Shown: one piece after another, positions 1 to 9,046 of the stretch
Position numbering within the stretch: the first letter of the stretch is position 1
Layout: each line of letters begins with the position of its first letter
Assembly: GCA_002358905.1 (NCBI GenBank)
Contig: DEPT01000066.1
Coordinates: forward strand, 1-50,268
DNA: 50,268 nucleotides
From: Akkermansiaceae bacterium UBA3385
GTDB taxonomy: Bacteria > Verrucomicrobiota > Verrucomicrobiia > Verrucomicrobiales > Akkermansiaceae
Direction of reading: 5' to 3'
Made by a program: the position numbers and the translations under genes
Notes under the pieces: generated by a model
Database searches by the model: none
Seen by the model: the letters and a program-made list of their open reading frames with translations, nothing else
What the model was told of the DNA's origin: nothing

Positions 1-3000
1 CCATTCACCGTGCCACCTGCCAGAGTGGCAGTCTTGGCGATATTCAGCGTGGAGCCCTTCTGCAGCTCTCCGTTTTCCAGCGTATAGGTGCCAGTAAACT
101 TCTTGCCGCTCTTGATGGCAGCTGATTTCTCCTGCACTATGTCGTTGGCAATGGTCTTGGAACCCAGATTCAGCACGCCGCCCTGCACATAAACATCGCC
201 CTTGCCCAAAGAGGTGGTACCCTTCACCTTGATGGTACCGGCCTGCAGATAGATATCACCAGTCCATGTTCCGTTGCCATCGTTCAGCGTCAGGGTACCC
301 TTGCCCTTCTTGGTCAGGTCGCCATCGCCCGTCATCGAGCCGGGCTTCTTCTTGTTGCTCTTGAAGGTGATATTCTTATCGCTATTCACCGTGATAGCCC
401 CTGCATTCACTTTACCCTCCAGCGTCACGTTACCCTTTTCCGTAAGGATGACTTCGGTGTTCTTATCGATATCTCCACCCACCAGCACAGGCTTTGCCCC
501 CGGGCGCAGAGGATTGAGCGGCTCCGACTTCTCCGGTTCATCCGGCGTCACGGGGCTATCCGGAATCTCCGGTTCATCTGGCGTCACAGGTGTATCCGGA
601 ATCTCGGGTTCATCCGGCGTCACGGGGGTATCCGGAATCTCCGGTTCATCTGGTGTTACTGGTTCATCCGGAATCGCGGGCTCATCAGGCGTTACCGGTT
701 CATCCGGAATTACGGGCTCATCAGGCGTTACTGGTTCATCCGGAATCACGGGCTCATCAGGCGTTACTGGTTCATCCGGAATCTCGGGTTCATCAGGCGT
801 TACTGGTTCATCCGGAATCACGGGCTCATCTGGTGTTATCGTTATTTCTGCCAGTTCAGGCAATTGGGAAAGCGTCTGACCGGTGTAATTGAAACAGAGC
901 GTATTCTCCACCCAGGAAAGATCCGCCCCCGAAAAATCACCGCTGTTGATAACAAAGTTGTCTCCGGTCCAGCCACCTACCGCTGCCTTGTCCGCAACGC
1001 TCAGCAACAGGTAAGAACCATGAGCAAGTTCTGTTTCGGAACTGCCGATATTTAGTGTAATACTACTGCCCAAGGTCAGGCTACCAGTGTGGGAGAGCGA
1101 GGCGCTCGTCATATTCTTTGCGTCGATTTCAAAGCTCAGGTTGCTTTCATCTGCCAGAACCAGGTTAGCGGAGCTGGTGTTGCAGCCACGAAGCCCCATG
1201 CCCGTTCCCTTTGAAAGGCTGATATCATACCCAGCATGCTTCAAGTGAGCATTCCTCAACCAGACAGTCGCTCCGGTATCGGCATGCGCGGTGATGCCAT
1301 GGCCTTCATAAATAGCGCCATCCTCTACGCGCAAACGCCCCCCGTACAGATTGGTCATTGTCTCAATCAGAGACGTGCGAGAATTGGTGATTTCATCCGA
1401 GGTCCCGGCACTACCCTTTATGGCCTGCAGGTCAGCCTCAGTCGTTGCCCCAGTGAAGATGATATCTCCAGTCTGCTTGATTTTTTCATAGTCAGCATTG
1501 AACTCAACCACCATATCAGGATTTATATACAGGGAGTCCCGAATCTCTATACTCCCACCTTCCGGGGCAGACAATGAAATGACCGTACCGGCCGAACCAT
1601 ACGTATTGATACTACATAAACGGCAATCATTTCTTCTTTTCTGCAAATTTTTTTCAAAAACAACTTTTTCATTGTTTCGAATATAGAGATTCCCTGCATT
1701 CCTGATGGCTCCTCCACTGGCACTATCTGAAGAATAATAAGATTCCACCTTATTTCCACTAAATGTCACGCATCCGTTATCGCTCAGCGAAATGGAGCTT
1801 CCGCTGCGGCTATAAATGGCACCTCCATACATGGCATGGTTCCAACTAAACAGCACATCAGAGTTGTTGCTCAACGTTATCGACGTCTCTATAGCACCAT
1901 AGATTGCCCCCCCATGTTCTTTATCTGCCGAGTTATTAACGAAACTCACAGAGCCATTGTTGCTCAACGTTATCGACGTCTCTCTAGCACCATAGATTGC
2001 CCCCCCATCTTCTTTATCTGCCGAGTTATTAACGAAACTCACAGAGCCATTGTCGCGCAGAATGATGGAACTGTTGTAATCTCCATAAATCGCGCCCCCA
2101 CTTGCAGTCACAGCGTTACCTCGGAACATAACCACACCATTGTTGTTCCATACAGAGCTGGTGTTCTGATCTGCATTTGCTGCACAATCAGTAATATTTT
2201 CGTACGTAACTGACTGATAGAAGTACCTTTCTTGTGCATCAGTTTGAGATTCAGTGCAAATTAAACTGCCATTGGGATATGGATTAAATGAATCTTCATC
2301 AACATGATAAACCAGCATGTTGTTTACCCATTTGACATCAGATATTGAGCCGTTGGCTCCAATAAAAGTGATATTCTCATTATTCCATCCGACAAGTTCT
2401 CCAACCAAGGCTAGCAACACATGATTCGTTTCCAGCGCATCATCTCTTTTCAGTTGCAAAGACACAGTCCCCTCCAGCTGCAAGTCACCCCTAATCGTGC
2501 TGGAAGTATCACCCAGAACAAGCGAACTCCCATCTTTCAGTATCACATGACCCGTCAGTTTATTCGCACCATCAAGCTCCAGTGACGAGCCCGAGTGGAA
2601 CGTCAGTTCATACCCCTGACCATCCACAGTTGCATCCTTTACCTTCAACGTTGCAGCAGAATCCTCTGCCAGCGTCAATCCATGGCTTTTGAAAATAGCA
2701 CCATCCTCTACGCGCAAACGTCCGCCGTACAGATAGGTCATCGACTTCACCTGTGATGTTTGAGAGTTGAGCACCTCTTCATTCGTTACGGCTACCGTCC
2801 CTTTCAATTCACGCAGATGATTCTCCGCATATGCACCGGTCAGCAAAATATCCCCCGTCTGCTTATATATATTTCCCTCAGAATCGGAATAATCACGGTT
2901 CAGGGAAACAGTACGTTTTTCATCGATGAATATGGAATCCCTGAATTCGAGGATACCACCTTCAGGTGCAGACATAACCACGCTTCTATCCGATTCGTCT

Positions 3001-5282
3001 GCATACAAGCTCCGCAGTCTGTACACCCCGGCAACGGATTCATAATTCTTTTCAAAGAGAACACTCTTGTTATTACTCAAAAATACGTCCGACGCCTCAT
3101 TAAAAATGGCGCCGCCACGAGCCACATCTTTCGAACTTTCAACCGTGGCTCCATTACCAGAAAACACGACCGACTCATTCCCTTCAATTGTATGTGATTC
3201 GGCTGGGCCAATGGAAGATAAGTAAGCAGCATTAAGCGCCCCTCCCTCAGCATAATCTACGTACAAATCAGTTCCCGATATGCAAACTTTATTATTTTCA
3301 AAGCGCAAAACGCCGTTATTCAGTAAACAACATTTGCCACAAATAGCTCCTGCTATAGCATCATTGTTCACCGTTTGTGTTACATTATCAATAAAGAGCA
3401 CTCTCTCATTCGAATATATTGAAGGTTCAGCTCCAGCAACAGACTGAGTTATCGCTCCGCCTTCAGCTCCTCTTCCTGCGTCGGAACCGCGTAATATTGC
3501 GGAATTTCCGCGAAACTCAACCGTTCCATTATGATGAATACGGATAGTGCCACTTAGTGCACCGCCTGAGGCTTCACTGTTTGATGCAGCCTCGTCAAGT
3601 GACGTAGAGTTTTCAATAAACTCCAGAGTCTGATTATCATACAGCTCTATGCTTGCGTCTTTTCCATTATATGCACAGATGGCACCACCGTGAACCTCAT
3701 ACCCAGCACTGCTTTCTCCAATATTATTTTTGAAAGATACTTTCCTATTACCTGAGACTTGAACTTTGTTTCCACTCAGAGCACCACCGTTAACTGAAGA
3801 CAATGTTGATTTTGCAAAATTTCCTTCAAACAACACTTCGTCATTATCGATTACTTTGATGAGTTTGGAAGCCGATATAGCACCACCATACAACTGCCCA
3901 TGCGCAAGGCCATTTATCCCATTCCCCACAAAACTGATACTGTCAGCACCTTGAATTAGAACCTGATTAGCCGATATAGCTCCACCATTGCCCTCATCGC
4001 ATGATTGTATCGTGTTATTCGTGAACTTGATTCGGTTACAATCGATAAACGAGGTAACACCGTCATAAGACGAAACTCGAATAGCACCGCCCGCGCCCCC
4101 CATGTCTCCAGCAATTACTTTATTCGACTCAAAATCAATCTTATTGCAATTTTCAAATGAAAGGTCACCACAACTAAGAGCCCCGCCATATGCCTGTATT
4201 ATCCCCTCTGCTCTATTTGAAATAAAAGAAACCTCCGGGGTATTGCAAATTGTCAAAGAAAGAGCGCTTATGCCGCCCCCCCAGCCTCCTCCAATAAAGG
4301 GATTGACTGAAGGGCCCTGACCCAGCGCAGCATTTCCTTCAACAAGGAGCGCTTTGTTGTCCTCCATCACGAGAGAACCGGCACAACTGATGGCGCCTCC
4401 AGCAACACCATCCCAATCTCCGCAACCATATGCTTTGTTATACTTAAATGTAAGGATTCCGTTACCACTTATGGATGAGGCATAGTCATCCGACGTAATG
4501 CTTATAGCTCCCCCCAAAGCTGAACCTCGACCTCTTTCATCTCCAGCGCCAAAAACCTCGTTTTGCTCAAACGTAATATCACCATTGTCATTCATCAAAA
4601 GTTTTCCCCCTGCCCACAAGGCTCCGCCGTATACATATTTGCCAGAAGCATTATTAGAAGAACTGCTGATCTCTTCATTATGCTCCAGACACATAATCTG
4701 TGCAGCTACCCCCCCGCCACGAGAGCCATTTTCGGACTGAAGAGAATTGTTAGCCAAAACAATTGAACGATTATGAGACAATGTGACGAGGCCATCATCA
4801 CTACTGCCGATAACACCACCGTACGCAGATTTATCTTGCGCATTATAAAAATTATTTTCAAACCGCAAATCCGCCAATGCTTGCAGCGTGAGCTTTCTAT
4901 TAACATCGAGCCATCCATCATCGGAGACATACATAAGCCGAGTTGAACAATCTTTGATTGTGATGGACTTAAGGGCGTATCCTTCCGCACTGGTAAAAAT
5001 CCAGGAAAGTGACTCATCATCTTCCACCTCAGGCAACAGTGGTGTGCTGTATTCCTCAAAAACGATGTCATCAGTCAGACACCATACCTTGTTACGCTTC
5101 TCCAGACTGTTGGCCGGAGGGAGGTAATATGAAACATCCGTTCCTTTCGCTACAGATACAGCAGAGTATGAATCAGGAATATCAGGTGCAACTATGGTAT
5201 ATTCAGCATGCCCTTGAAAAGCGGCACACATCATGAGAGAAATAATTGCACGAAACAGACAAATGGGGAGATGAAGCTTCAT
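1..5282 (-). CDS. Giant Pmp-like/PATR autotransporter adhesin, 3' end outside window
   Basis: The frame is open from the ATG at 5282 to the window edge, giving 1760 codons without the C-terminus. Residues 1-26 form a signal peptide ending ...FQGHA. Then come about 14 repeats of the GGA[IL] ... F..N type seen in chlamydial polymorphic membrane proteins, here written like 'GGAISA...VSFxxN'. After these are two related linker modules, each containing 'LYGGRLRVEDGAI' (near 2720 and 1340), separated by more GGAI repeats at about 1700-2130. A 17-unit PDEP repeat follows (528-833), then a stretch with 'GDGDLTKKGKGTLTL', which resembles the autotransporter-associated beta-strand (PATR) repeat. Family knowledge suggests a surface-exposed beta-helix passenger secreted by a C-terminal beta-barrel; that barrel would lie beyond base 1 and is not seen. 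Substrate or ligand is unknown. The long antisense frames over this gene are shadows. Confidence 0.88.
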   Translation of the reverse strand, partial: MKLHLPICLFRAIISLMMCAAFQGHAEYTIVAPDIPDSYSAVSVAKGTDVSYYLPPANSLEKRNKVWCLTDDIVFEEYSTPLLPEVEDDESLSWIFTSAEGYALKSITIKDCSTRLMYVSDDGWLDVNRKLTLQALADLRFENNFYNAQDKSAYGGVIGSSDDGLVTLSHNRSIVLANNSLQSENGSRGGGVAAQIMCLEHNEEISSSSNNASGKYVYGGALWAGGKLLMNDNGDITFEQNEVFGAGDERGRGSALGGAISITSDDYASSISGNGILTFKYNKAYGCGDWDGVAGGAISCAGSLVMEDNKALLVEGNAALGQGPSVNPFIGGGWGGGISALSLTICNTPEVSFISNRAEGIIQAYGGALSCGDLSFENCNKIDFESNKVIAGDMGGAGGAIRVSSYDGVTSFIDCNRIKFTNNTIQSCDEGNGGAISANQVLIQGADSISFVGNGINGLAHGQLYGGAISASKLIKVIDNDEVLFEGNFAKSTLSSVNGGALSGNKVQVSGNRKVSFKNNIGESSAGYEVHGGAICAYNGKDASIELYDNQTLEFIENSTSLDEAASNSEASGGALSGTIRIHHNGTVEFRGNSAILRGSDAGRGAEGGAITQSVAGAEPSIYSNERVLFIDNVTQTVNNDAIAGAICGKCCLLNNGVLRFENNKVCISGTDLYVDYAEGGALNAAYLSSIGPAESHTIEGNESVVFSGNGATVESSKDVARGGAIFNEASDVFLSNNKSVLFEKNYESVAGVYRLRSLYADESDRSVVMSAPEGGILEFRDSIFIDEKRTVSLNRDYSDSEGNIYKQTGDILLTGAYAENHLRELKGTVAVTNEEVLNSQTSQVKSMTYLYGGRLRVEDGAIFKSHGLTLAEDSAATLKVKDATVDGQGYELTFHSGSSLELDGANKLTGHVILKDGSSLVLGDTSSTIRGDLQLEGTVSLQLKRDDALETNHVLLALVGELVGWNNENITFIGANGSISDVKWVNNMLVYHVDEDSFNPYPNGSLICTESQTDAQERYFYQSVTYENITDCAANADQNTSSVWNNNGVVMFRGNAVTASGGAIYGDYNSSIILRDNGSVSFVNNSADKEDGGAIYGARETSITLSNNGSVSFVNNSADKEHGGAIYGAIETSITLSNNSDVLFSWNHAMYGGAIYSRSGSSISLSDNGCVTFSGNKVESYYSSDSASGGAIRNAGNLYIRNNEKVVFEKNLQKRRNDCRLCSINTYGSAGTVISLSAPEGGSIEIRDSLYINPDMVVEFNADYEKIKQTGDIIFTGATTEADLQAIKGSAGTSDEITNSRTSLIETMTNLYGGRLRVEDGAIYEGHGITAHADTGATVWLRNAHLKHAGYDISLSKGTGMGLRGCNTSSANLVLADESNLSFEIDAKNMTSASLSHTGSLTLGSSITLNIGSSETELAHGSYLLLSVADKAAVGGWTGDNFVINSGDFSGADLSWVENTLCFNYTGQTLSQLPELAEITITPDEPVIPDEPVTPDEPEIPDEPVTPDEPVIPDEPVTPDEPVIPDEPVTPDEPAIPDEPVTPDEPEIPDTPVTPDEPEIPDTPVTPDEPEIPDSPVTPDEPEKSEPLNPLRPGAKPVLVGGDIDKNTEVILTEKGNVTLEGKVNAGAITVNSDKNITFKSNKKKPGSMTGDGDLTKKGKGTLTLNDGNGTWTGDIYLQAGTIKVKGTTSLGKGDVYVQGGVLNLGSKTIANDIVQEKSAAIKSGKKFTGTYTLENGELQKGSTLNIAKTATLAGGTVN
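528..833 (-). repeat. 17 tandem 18-bp units encoding PDEP-type repeat
   Basis: Read on the minus strand, 17 consecutive six-residue units PD[ETS]P-x-[IT/K] are encoded, mostly alternating PDEPVT with PDEPVI or PDEPEI, so the higher-order period is 36 bp. The 5'-proximal units are nearly identical at DNA level; the last few carry T or S in place of E. It forms a rigid acidic Pro-rich spacer between the Pmp-like part and the PATR-like part of the autotransporter. Copy-number change by recombination or slippage would stay in frame. Confidence 0.95.
1871..2056 (-). repeat. Near-perfect 93-bp tandem duplication in autotransporter
   Basis: 1871-1963 and 1964-2056 match at 90 of 93 positions. Each copy encodes one 31-residue Pmp-like repeat (VSFVNNSADKE..GGAIYGA..). 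The three differences change an Asp/His and an Arg/Ile residue or are silent. The identity is far above that of the other repeats in the same gene, pointing to a recent in-frame duplication. Confidence 0.95.
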
Positions 5283-5317
5283 GAAAGTAGAAAGATTCAG
5301 AGTTGAATTGCTTCATG

Positions 5318-5346
5318 AGTGTAAACCTATCTCAGCTTCTTATCAA
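5318..5346 (-). promoter_or_regulatory. Sigma70-type promoter for the autotransporter
   Basis: On the minus strand TTGATA (5346-5341) is followed by a 17-bp spacer and TACACT (5323-5318). The ATG at 5282 is 35 nt beyond the -10, implying a leader of roughly 28 nt. No Shine-Dalgarno sequence precedes the start. An upstream ATG in the leader is out of frame with the gene. Confidence 0.5.
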
Positions 5347-5360
5347 GCAAGAATCCCGTC

Positions 5361-5406
5361 CATGTGATGAGAAAATCACATGTGTCCCAAAGATTTGGGA
5401 CACGTG
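5361..5406. promoter_or_regulatory. Two overlapping palindromes, candidate operator
   Basis: The first dyad is CATGTGAT (5361-5368) and ATCACATG (5375-5382) with a 6-nt spacer. The second is a 13-bp inverted repeat with one mismatch, CATGTGTCCCAAA (5379-5391) and TTTGGGACACGTG (5394-5406), with a 2-nt centre. They share 5379-5382, so both hairpins cannot form fully at once. They lie 15-60 bp upstream of the autotransporter -35 and about 200 bp from the dsbD promoter. There is no T-tract, which argues against a terminator and for protein-binding sites. The remainder of 5283-5639 holds no gene that I can support, only the two promoters and a GATTTACG direct repeat (5407 and 5436). Confidence 0.5.
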
Positions 5407-5603
5407 GATTTACGATTGATAAATTGAAAGTTCGCGATTTACGCCGATAGAATCACAAATGAACGCTTACTGCCGATGGTGAGGTGGGTGATACACCACT
5501 ACGATTTTTCACACAGAACACTATGCCTTTATGTCATTCAGTGCTATTTTCCCATAATCTTCGGACACACATGTAGGAATGCAAACATTTCTGAATTGTT
5601 GGC

Positions 5604-5633
5604 TTGCAGGGGTGTGCGGGGGTATGGTAAAAT
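5604..5633 (+). promoter_or_regulatory. Extended -10 promoter, probably leaderless dsbD mRNA
   Basis: TTGCAG (5604-5609), an 18-bp spacer, then TGG-TAAAAT with the -10 at 5628-5633. The ATG follows after only 6 nt, so the expected transcription start falls on or next to the A of the start codon. Confidence 0.6.
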
Positions 5634-5639
5634 CAGCGC

Positions 5640-7805
5640 ATGAACCTCATACGCAGCATCATTGTTTCGCTTGCGCTGGTCTGTGGCCAGGCTCTGGCCC
5701 AGTTCGATGGCATGATGGGTTTTGACGCCCCCTCTACGCTGAGCGTCAGCTCTGCCGCCAGTGTGCAGAGTTACCAGCCCGGCAAGCCGTTCTATGTGGC
5801 ACTCAAGGGCGATATTTCGGCCCCGTGGCATGCCTACTGGAAGAATCCCGGCACAGTGGGTGAGTCCATGAGCGCCGAGTTGAACGCCCCGGAGGGCTTT
5901 ACCGTAAAAGGGCCCTACTGGCAGGTACCGCACAAGCACGAAGGCGTGCTGGGAGTGGCCTACACTTATGAAAAGCCTGTCGTAGTGTGGGAAATCACCC
6001 CTGCGGACAATGCCCCCGCCACAGCTACCTTTACCATGTCTGCCACGGCTCAGACATGCTCCGATGAAGGCTGCAACGCCCCGGAAACGCAGACAGCCAC
6101 GCTGGAACTGGCCTCCGGCGATGCTGCCGCCAATCCTGCCTGGACAGATGAGCAGAAGCTCACCATCGGCCCTGGCGACACGGCCACCACGGTAACCGCC
6201 AGCCAGCAGGGCAACACGGTGAGCCTCAGCTTCACCGCCGCTGCAGGGCTGGAGTCCGCCTACTTCTTCTCTGCCGACAACAGCATCTCCCCCACGGCAG
6301 AACAGAAGCTCACCGCCAATGCAGATGGCAGCTACACCCTTTCCCTCACCCGCAATGACAATGCGGATCCGATGTATCCGGTAAAGGACGAAAGCACCGT
6401 GGGCAAGCCGCTGACGAACTTGGAGGGTGTACTCGTGTTCGGTGACAAGCATTGCGCCGTAAACACGGCCATGGGTGCCGCAGCACCGGTTGCCCCCGCA
6501 TCTGCCGGCGTGCCGGAAGGTCTGGCTGCCCTCTGTCTTTCCCTCTTCATCGGTGGTCTTATCCTGAATCTGATGCCCTGCGTGTTCCCGGTTATCGGGC
6601 TGAAGGTGATGAGCTTTGTGCAGATGGGTGGCGGCAGCCGCCGCAAGGTATTCACCCACTCCATGATTTTTGTACTGGGTATTCTGGTGTCTTTCTGGAT
6701 TATCTCAGCCCTCATGATTGTATTCTCGAACCTGGGCACGCTGGCCGAAGTGCCGTGGACTCAGTGGCTGAGCACCCTGTGGAACGATGCCGGCTCCTCC
6801 ACCCGCAGCTGGGCTGAGTGGATGCAGAATCCGTGGATTGTATACGCTATTCTCCTGCTGCTGCTCGTACTGGGGCTCAGCATGTACGGTGTGTTTGAAA
6901 TCGGTGCCGGTATCACGGGTGCCGGTCAGGGAGTGCAGAGCAAGGATGGCATGCTGGGCTCCTTCTTCCAAGGCTTCTTCGTGACCATCGTGGCCACTCC
7001 GTGCAGCGCACCTTTCCTGGGGGCCGCCATGCCCGCCGCCATGGCCCTGCCCGGCGTGTGGATGACACTGGCTCTCACCTTCATGGCACTGGGGCTTTCC
7101 TTCCCCTACATCGTGCTCGGTCTCTTCCCGGCACTGGTACAGAGACTACCCCAGCCGGGTGAGTGGATGGAATCCCTGAAGCAGGGCCTTTCCTTCCTGC
7201 TCTTTGCCGCCGCTGCCTGGATGCTCTATGTGTACCTGGCCTTCTGGCCGGCCAGCGAAAGCACGGACACCATGTGGGTGAACATGTCCCTGGTGGTATT
7301 CTGCGCCGCTTTCTGGGTATATGGCCGCTGGTGTCTGCCCTTCCGTCCGCTCGGCACCCGTATCACTGGTTTTGTGATTGCTCTTCTTCTGGCAGCAGCC
7401 GGTTTCTGGGGCGCCCGACCCTATGCCCCTGCGGAGAACCAGCTGGAATGGGAGGAATGGAGCCCCTCCGCCATGAAGGAGGCACTGGAAAACGACACCC
7501 CGGTATACGTAGATTTCACCGCGAAGTGGTGCGCCACCTGCCAGGCTAATAAGAAAGTTGCTTACACGGAAGACGTGTACGCCGCCATGAGCGAAGCCGG
7601 TGTGGTGCTCATGCGAGCCGATAAGACGGCCCCCAATCCGGAAATCGATGCAGAGATGCGTAAACTGAACCGCAGCTCCGTGCCGGTGAATGCTCTCTAT
7701 GTACCCGGCAAGGAACCTGTGGTGACCAGCGAACTGCTGACTCCGGACTACATGCTCGATTTCCTCAAGGAAAATCTTCCGCCCCAGGAGGAAGAGGAGG
7801 AATAA
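5640..7805 (+). CDS. dsbD: DsbD/ScsB-type protein-disulfide reductase
   Basis: The protein has 721 residues. A signal peptide (1-20) leads into a periplasmic DsbD-alpha-like region, with 'ISAPWHAYWKNPG' near 58. About eight membrane segments lie between roughly 295 and 605 with the paired DsbD-beta cysteines C314 (LMPCVFPV) and C455 (ATPCSAPF). The C-terminal thioredoxin domain has a CATC redox motif at 631-634. By family knowledge it passes electrons from cytoplasmic thioredoxin across the inner membrane to periplasmic or outer-membrane protein thiols. The N-terminal region is longer and more ScsB-like than in E. coli DsbD. It has its own promoter right before the ATG. Its TAA is immediately followed by the stop codon of the convergent polymerase gene, with no terminator between. 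Confidence 0.93.
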   Translation: MNLIRSIIVSLALVCGQALAQFDGMMGFDAPSTLSVSSAASVQSYQPGKPFYVALKGDISAPWHAYWKNPGTVGESMSAELNAPEGFTVKGPYWQVPHKHEGVLGVAYTYEKPVVVWEITPADNAPATATFTMSATAQTCSDEGCNAPETQTATLELASGDAAANPAWTDEQKLTIGPGDTATTVTASQQGNTVSLSFTAAAGLESAYFFSADNSISPTAEQKLTANADGSYTLSLTRNDNADPMYPVKDESTVGKPLTNLEGVLVFGDKHCAVNTAMGAAAPVAPASAGVPEGLAALCLSLFIGGLILNLMPCVFPVIGLKVMSFVQMGGGSRRKVFTHSMIFVLGILVSFWIISALMIVFSNLGTLAEVPWTQWLSTLWNDAGSSTRSWAEWMQNPWIVYAILLLLLVLGLSMYGVFEIGAGITGAGQGVQSKDGMLGSFFQGFFVTIVATPCSAPFLGAAMPAAMALPGVWMTLALTFMALGLSFPYIVLGLFPALVQRLPQPGEWMESLKQGLSFLLFAAAAWMLYVYLAFWPASESTDTMWVNMSLVVFCAAFWVYGRWCLPFRPLGTRITGFVIALLLAAAGFWGARPYAPAENQLEWEEWSPSAMKEALENDTPVYVDFTAKWCATCQANKKVAYTEDVYAAMSEAGVVLMRADKTAPNPEIDAEMRKLNRSSVPVNALYVPGKEPVVTSELLTPDYMLDFLKENLPPQEEEEE

Positions 7806-9035
7806 TCACCTCGCCTCCGGCAAATCGTCCCACTTAGTCGTATAACAAGGGGATGTAAACTCGCGCTTCCACGGTTCCGTGGAGGCGCGATTTGCAAAGT
7901 GCACATTGTGCCCGGACTTCTGCAATTTGTCCAGCACCGCCATCAGGGCACTGGGAGCCACATCCGGATGCTCAAATGTAGGCTGCACACATTCCTGAGG
8001 CAACAGCTCTGTAAGCAACACGCCAATCTTACGATAAGGATAGCCAGGGCGGTATATCTCCTCCAACAACCGGCAGGCAGCAGCGTTGAAGGCCCGGTTG
8101 TCATCTGTATGCAGACCTAGCGAGACAGATGCGGAATTGGCATACAGATGCTCCACTTCGTACCGGGAGGTTCGGAGCACGACATGCACGGTAGCCGACA
8201 TCATCCCCTCCTGCCGGAGGATACGCCCGGCTTTTTCTACAAAAAGGCAGAGTATTTCCCGCAGACGCGGCAGTTCCGATACGGCCTCCTTGAGCGAGCG
8301 CGACACCATAATCTGCGAGCGTGTGGAAACCGGCTCCTCATCAATACAGGGAATACCCTGCAATTCCAGGGCCATGCGCTCACCATGCACCCCGAAATGC
8401 CGACGCAACCATGCCAGATCTGCCGCAGCCAGTCCTGCTGCCGTGCGAATGCCCAGGGCATGCATACGCGGGAGCAGCTTCCGCCCCACTCCCCAGATAT
8501 CACCCACAGGAGTCTGCTGCAGCCAGGGAGTCCAGTCTCCCGGGGTATTCAAGGCCAGCACACCCTGCATCTCCGGATGATGCTTGGCTGTCTCATTAGC
8601 GAGCTTACACAATGTACGGGTCGGCGCGATGCCAACACTCACGGTGATTCCTGTCCATCGGCGGATTTTCCTGCGCAACTGATGAGCCACGGCAAACCAA
8701 TCATAGCCAGGGTCAACTACTGCAAAAGCCTCATCGATGCTATATTGCTGCACCTCGGGGAGTTCCTGCTCCAGAATAGCGATGAAGCGATCGGATAAAT
8801 CACTATACAGCGAAAAATTCGCAGAACAGACAACGGCATTCATCCGATCCAGGCGCTCCTTACATTTGAAATAAGGTTCGCCCATGGCGATTCCCGCAGC
8901 TTTAGCCTCTGCACTACGGGAAACGACGCAGCCATCGTTGTTCGACAGCACTACCAAAGGACGGCGCCGCCAGTCCGGGCGGAATACCTGCTCACAACTG
9001 GCAAAGAAATTATTGCAGTCGAACAATAAGAACAT
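7806..9035 (-). CDS. umuC: UmuC-like Y-family DNA polymerase
   Basis: The protein has 409 residues, close to E. coli UmuC (422). The N-terminus 'FLLFDCNNFFASCE' gives the first metal-binding Asp (D6). 'SIDEAF' (99-104) supplies the catalytic D101/E102 pair, and 'GCVVSRSAEAKAAGI' is the usual finger-region motif. It is a translesion polymerase, expected to copy damaged templates with low fidelity. No umuD-type gene is adjacent, whereas umuD and umuC usually pair. The start lies 11 nt after the channel gene's stop and has no close Shine-Dalgarno, so it is probably co-transcribed from upstream. No LexA-type operator was recognised. Confidence 0.9.
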   Translation of the reverse strand: MFLLFDCNNFFASCEQVFRPDWRRRPLVVLSNNDGCVVSRSAEAKAAGIAMGEPYFKCKERLDRMNAVVCSANFSLYSDLSDRFIAILEQELPEVQQYSIDEAFAVVDPGYDWFAVAHQLRRKIRRWTGITVSVGIAPTRTLCKLANETAKHHPEMQGVLALNTPGDWTPWLQQTPVGDIWGVGRKLLPRMHALGIRTAAGLAAADLAWLRRHFGVHGERMALELQGIPCIDEEPVSTRSQIMVSRSLKEAVSELPRLREILCLFVEKAGRILRQEGMMSATVHVVLRTSRYEVEHLYANSASVSLGLHTDDNRAFNAAACRLLEEIYRPGYPYRKIGVLLTELLPQECVQPTFEHPDVAPSALMAVLDKLQKSGHNVHFANRASTEPWKREFTSPCYTTKWDDLPEAR

Positions 9036-9046
9036 GGCTCAGCGCC

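Noticed and set aside
274..879. Long plus-strand frame rich in SSGVTG repeats
   Set aside because: It is the antisense of the PDEP repeat tract in the autotransporter; the minus frame has signal peptide, domains and continuity over 1760 codons.
1700..5100. CRISPR-like or intergenic repeat array
   Set aside because: The recurring elements are codons for GGAI and FxxN repeats within an open frame, of irregular spacing and without conserved spacers.
5363..5380. CRP-like TGTGA...TCACA site
   Set aside because: The spacing between half-sites is 8 bp rather than 6, so it is kept only as a generic dyad.
5544..6659. 371-codon minus-strand frame over dsbD
   Set aside because: Overlaps a certain DsbD gene and its promoter; composition (His/Gly/Arg-rich) is that of an antisense shadow.
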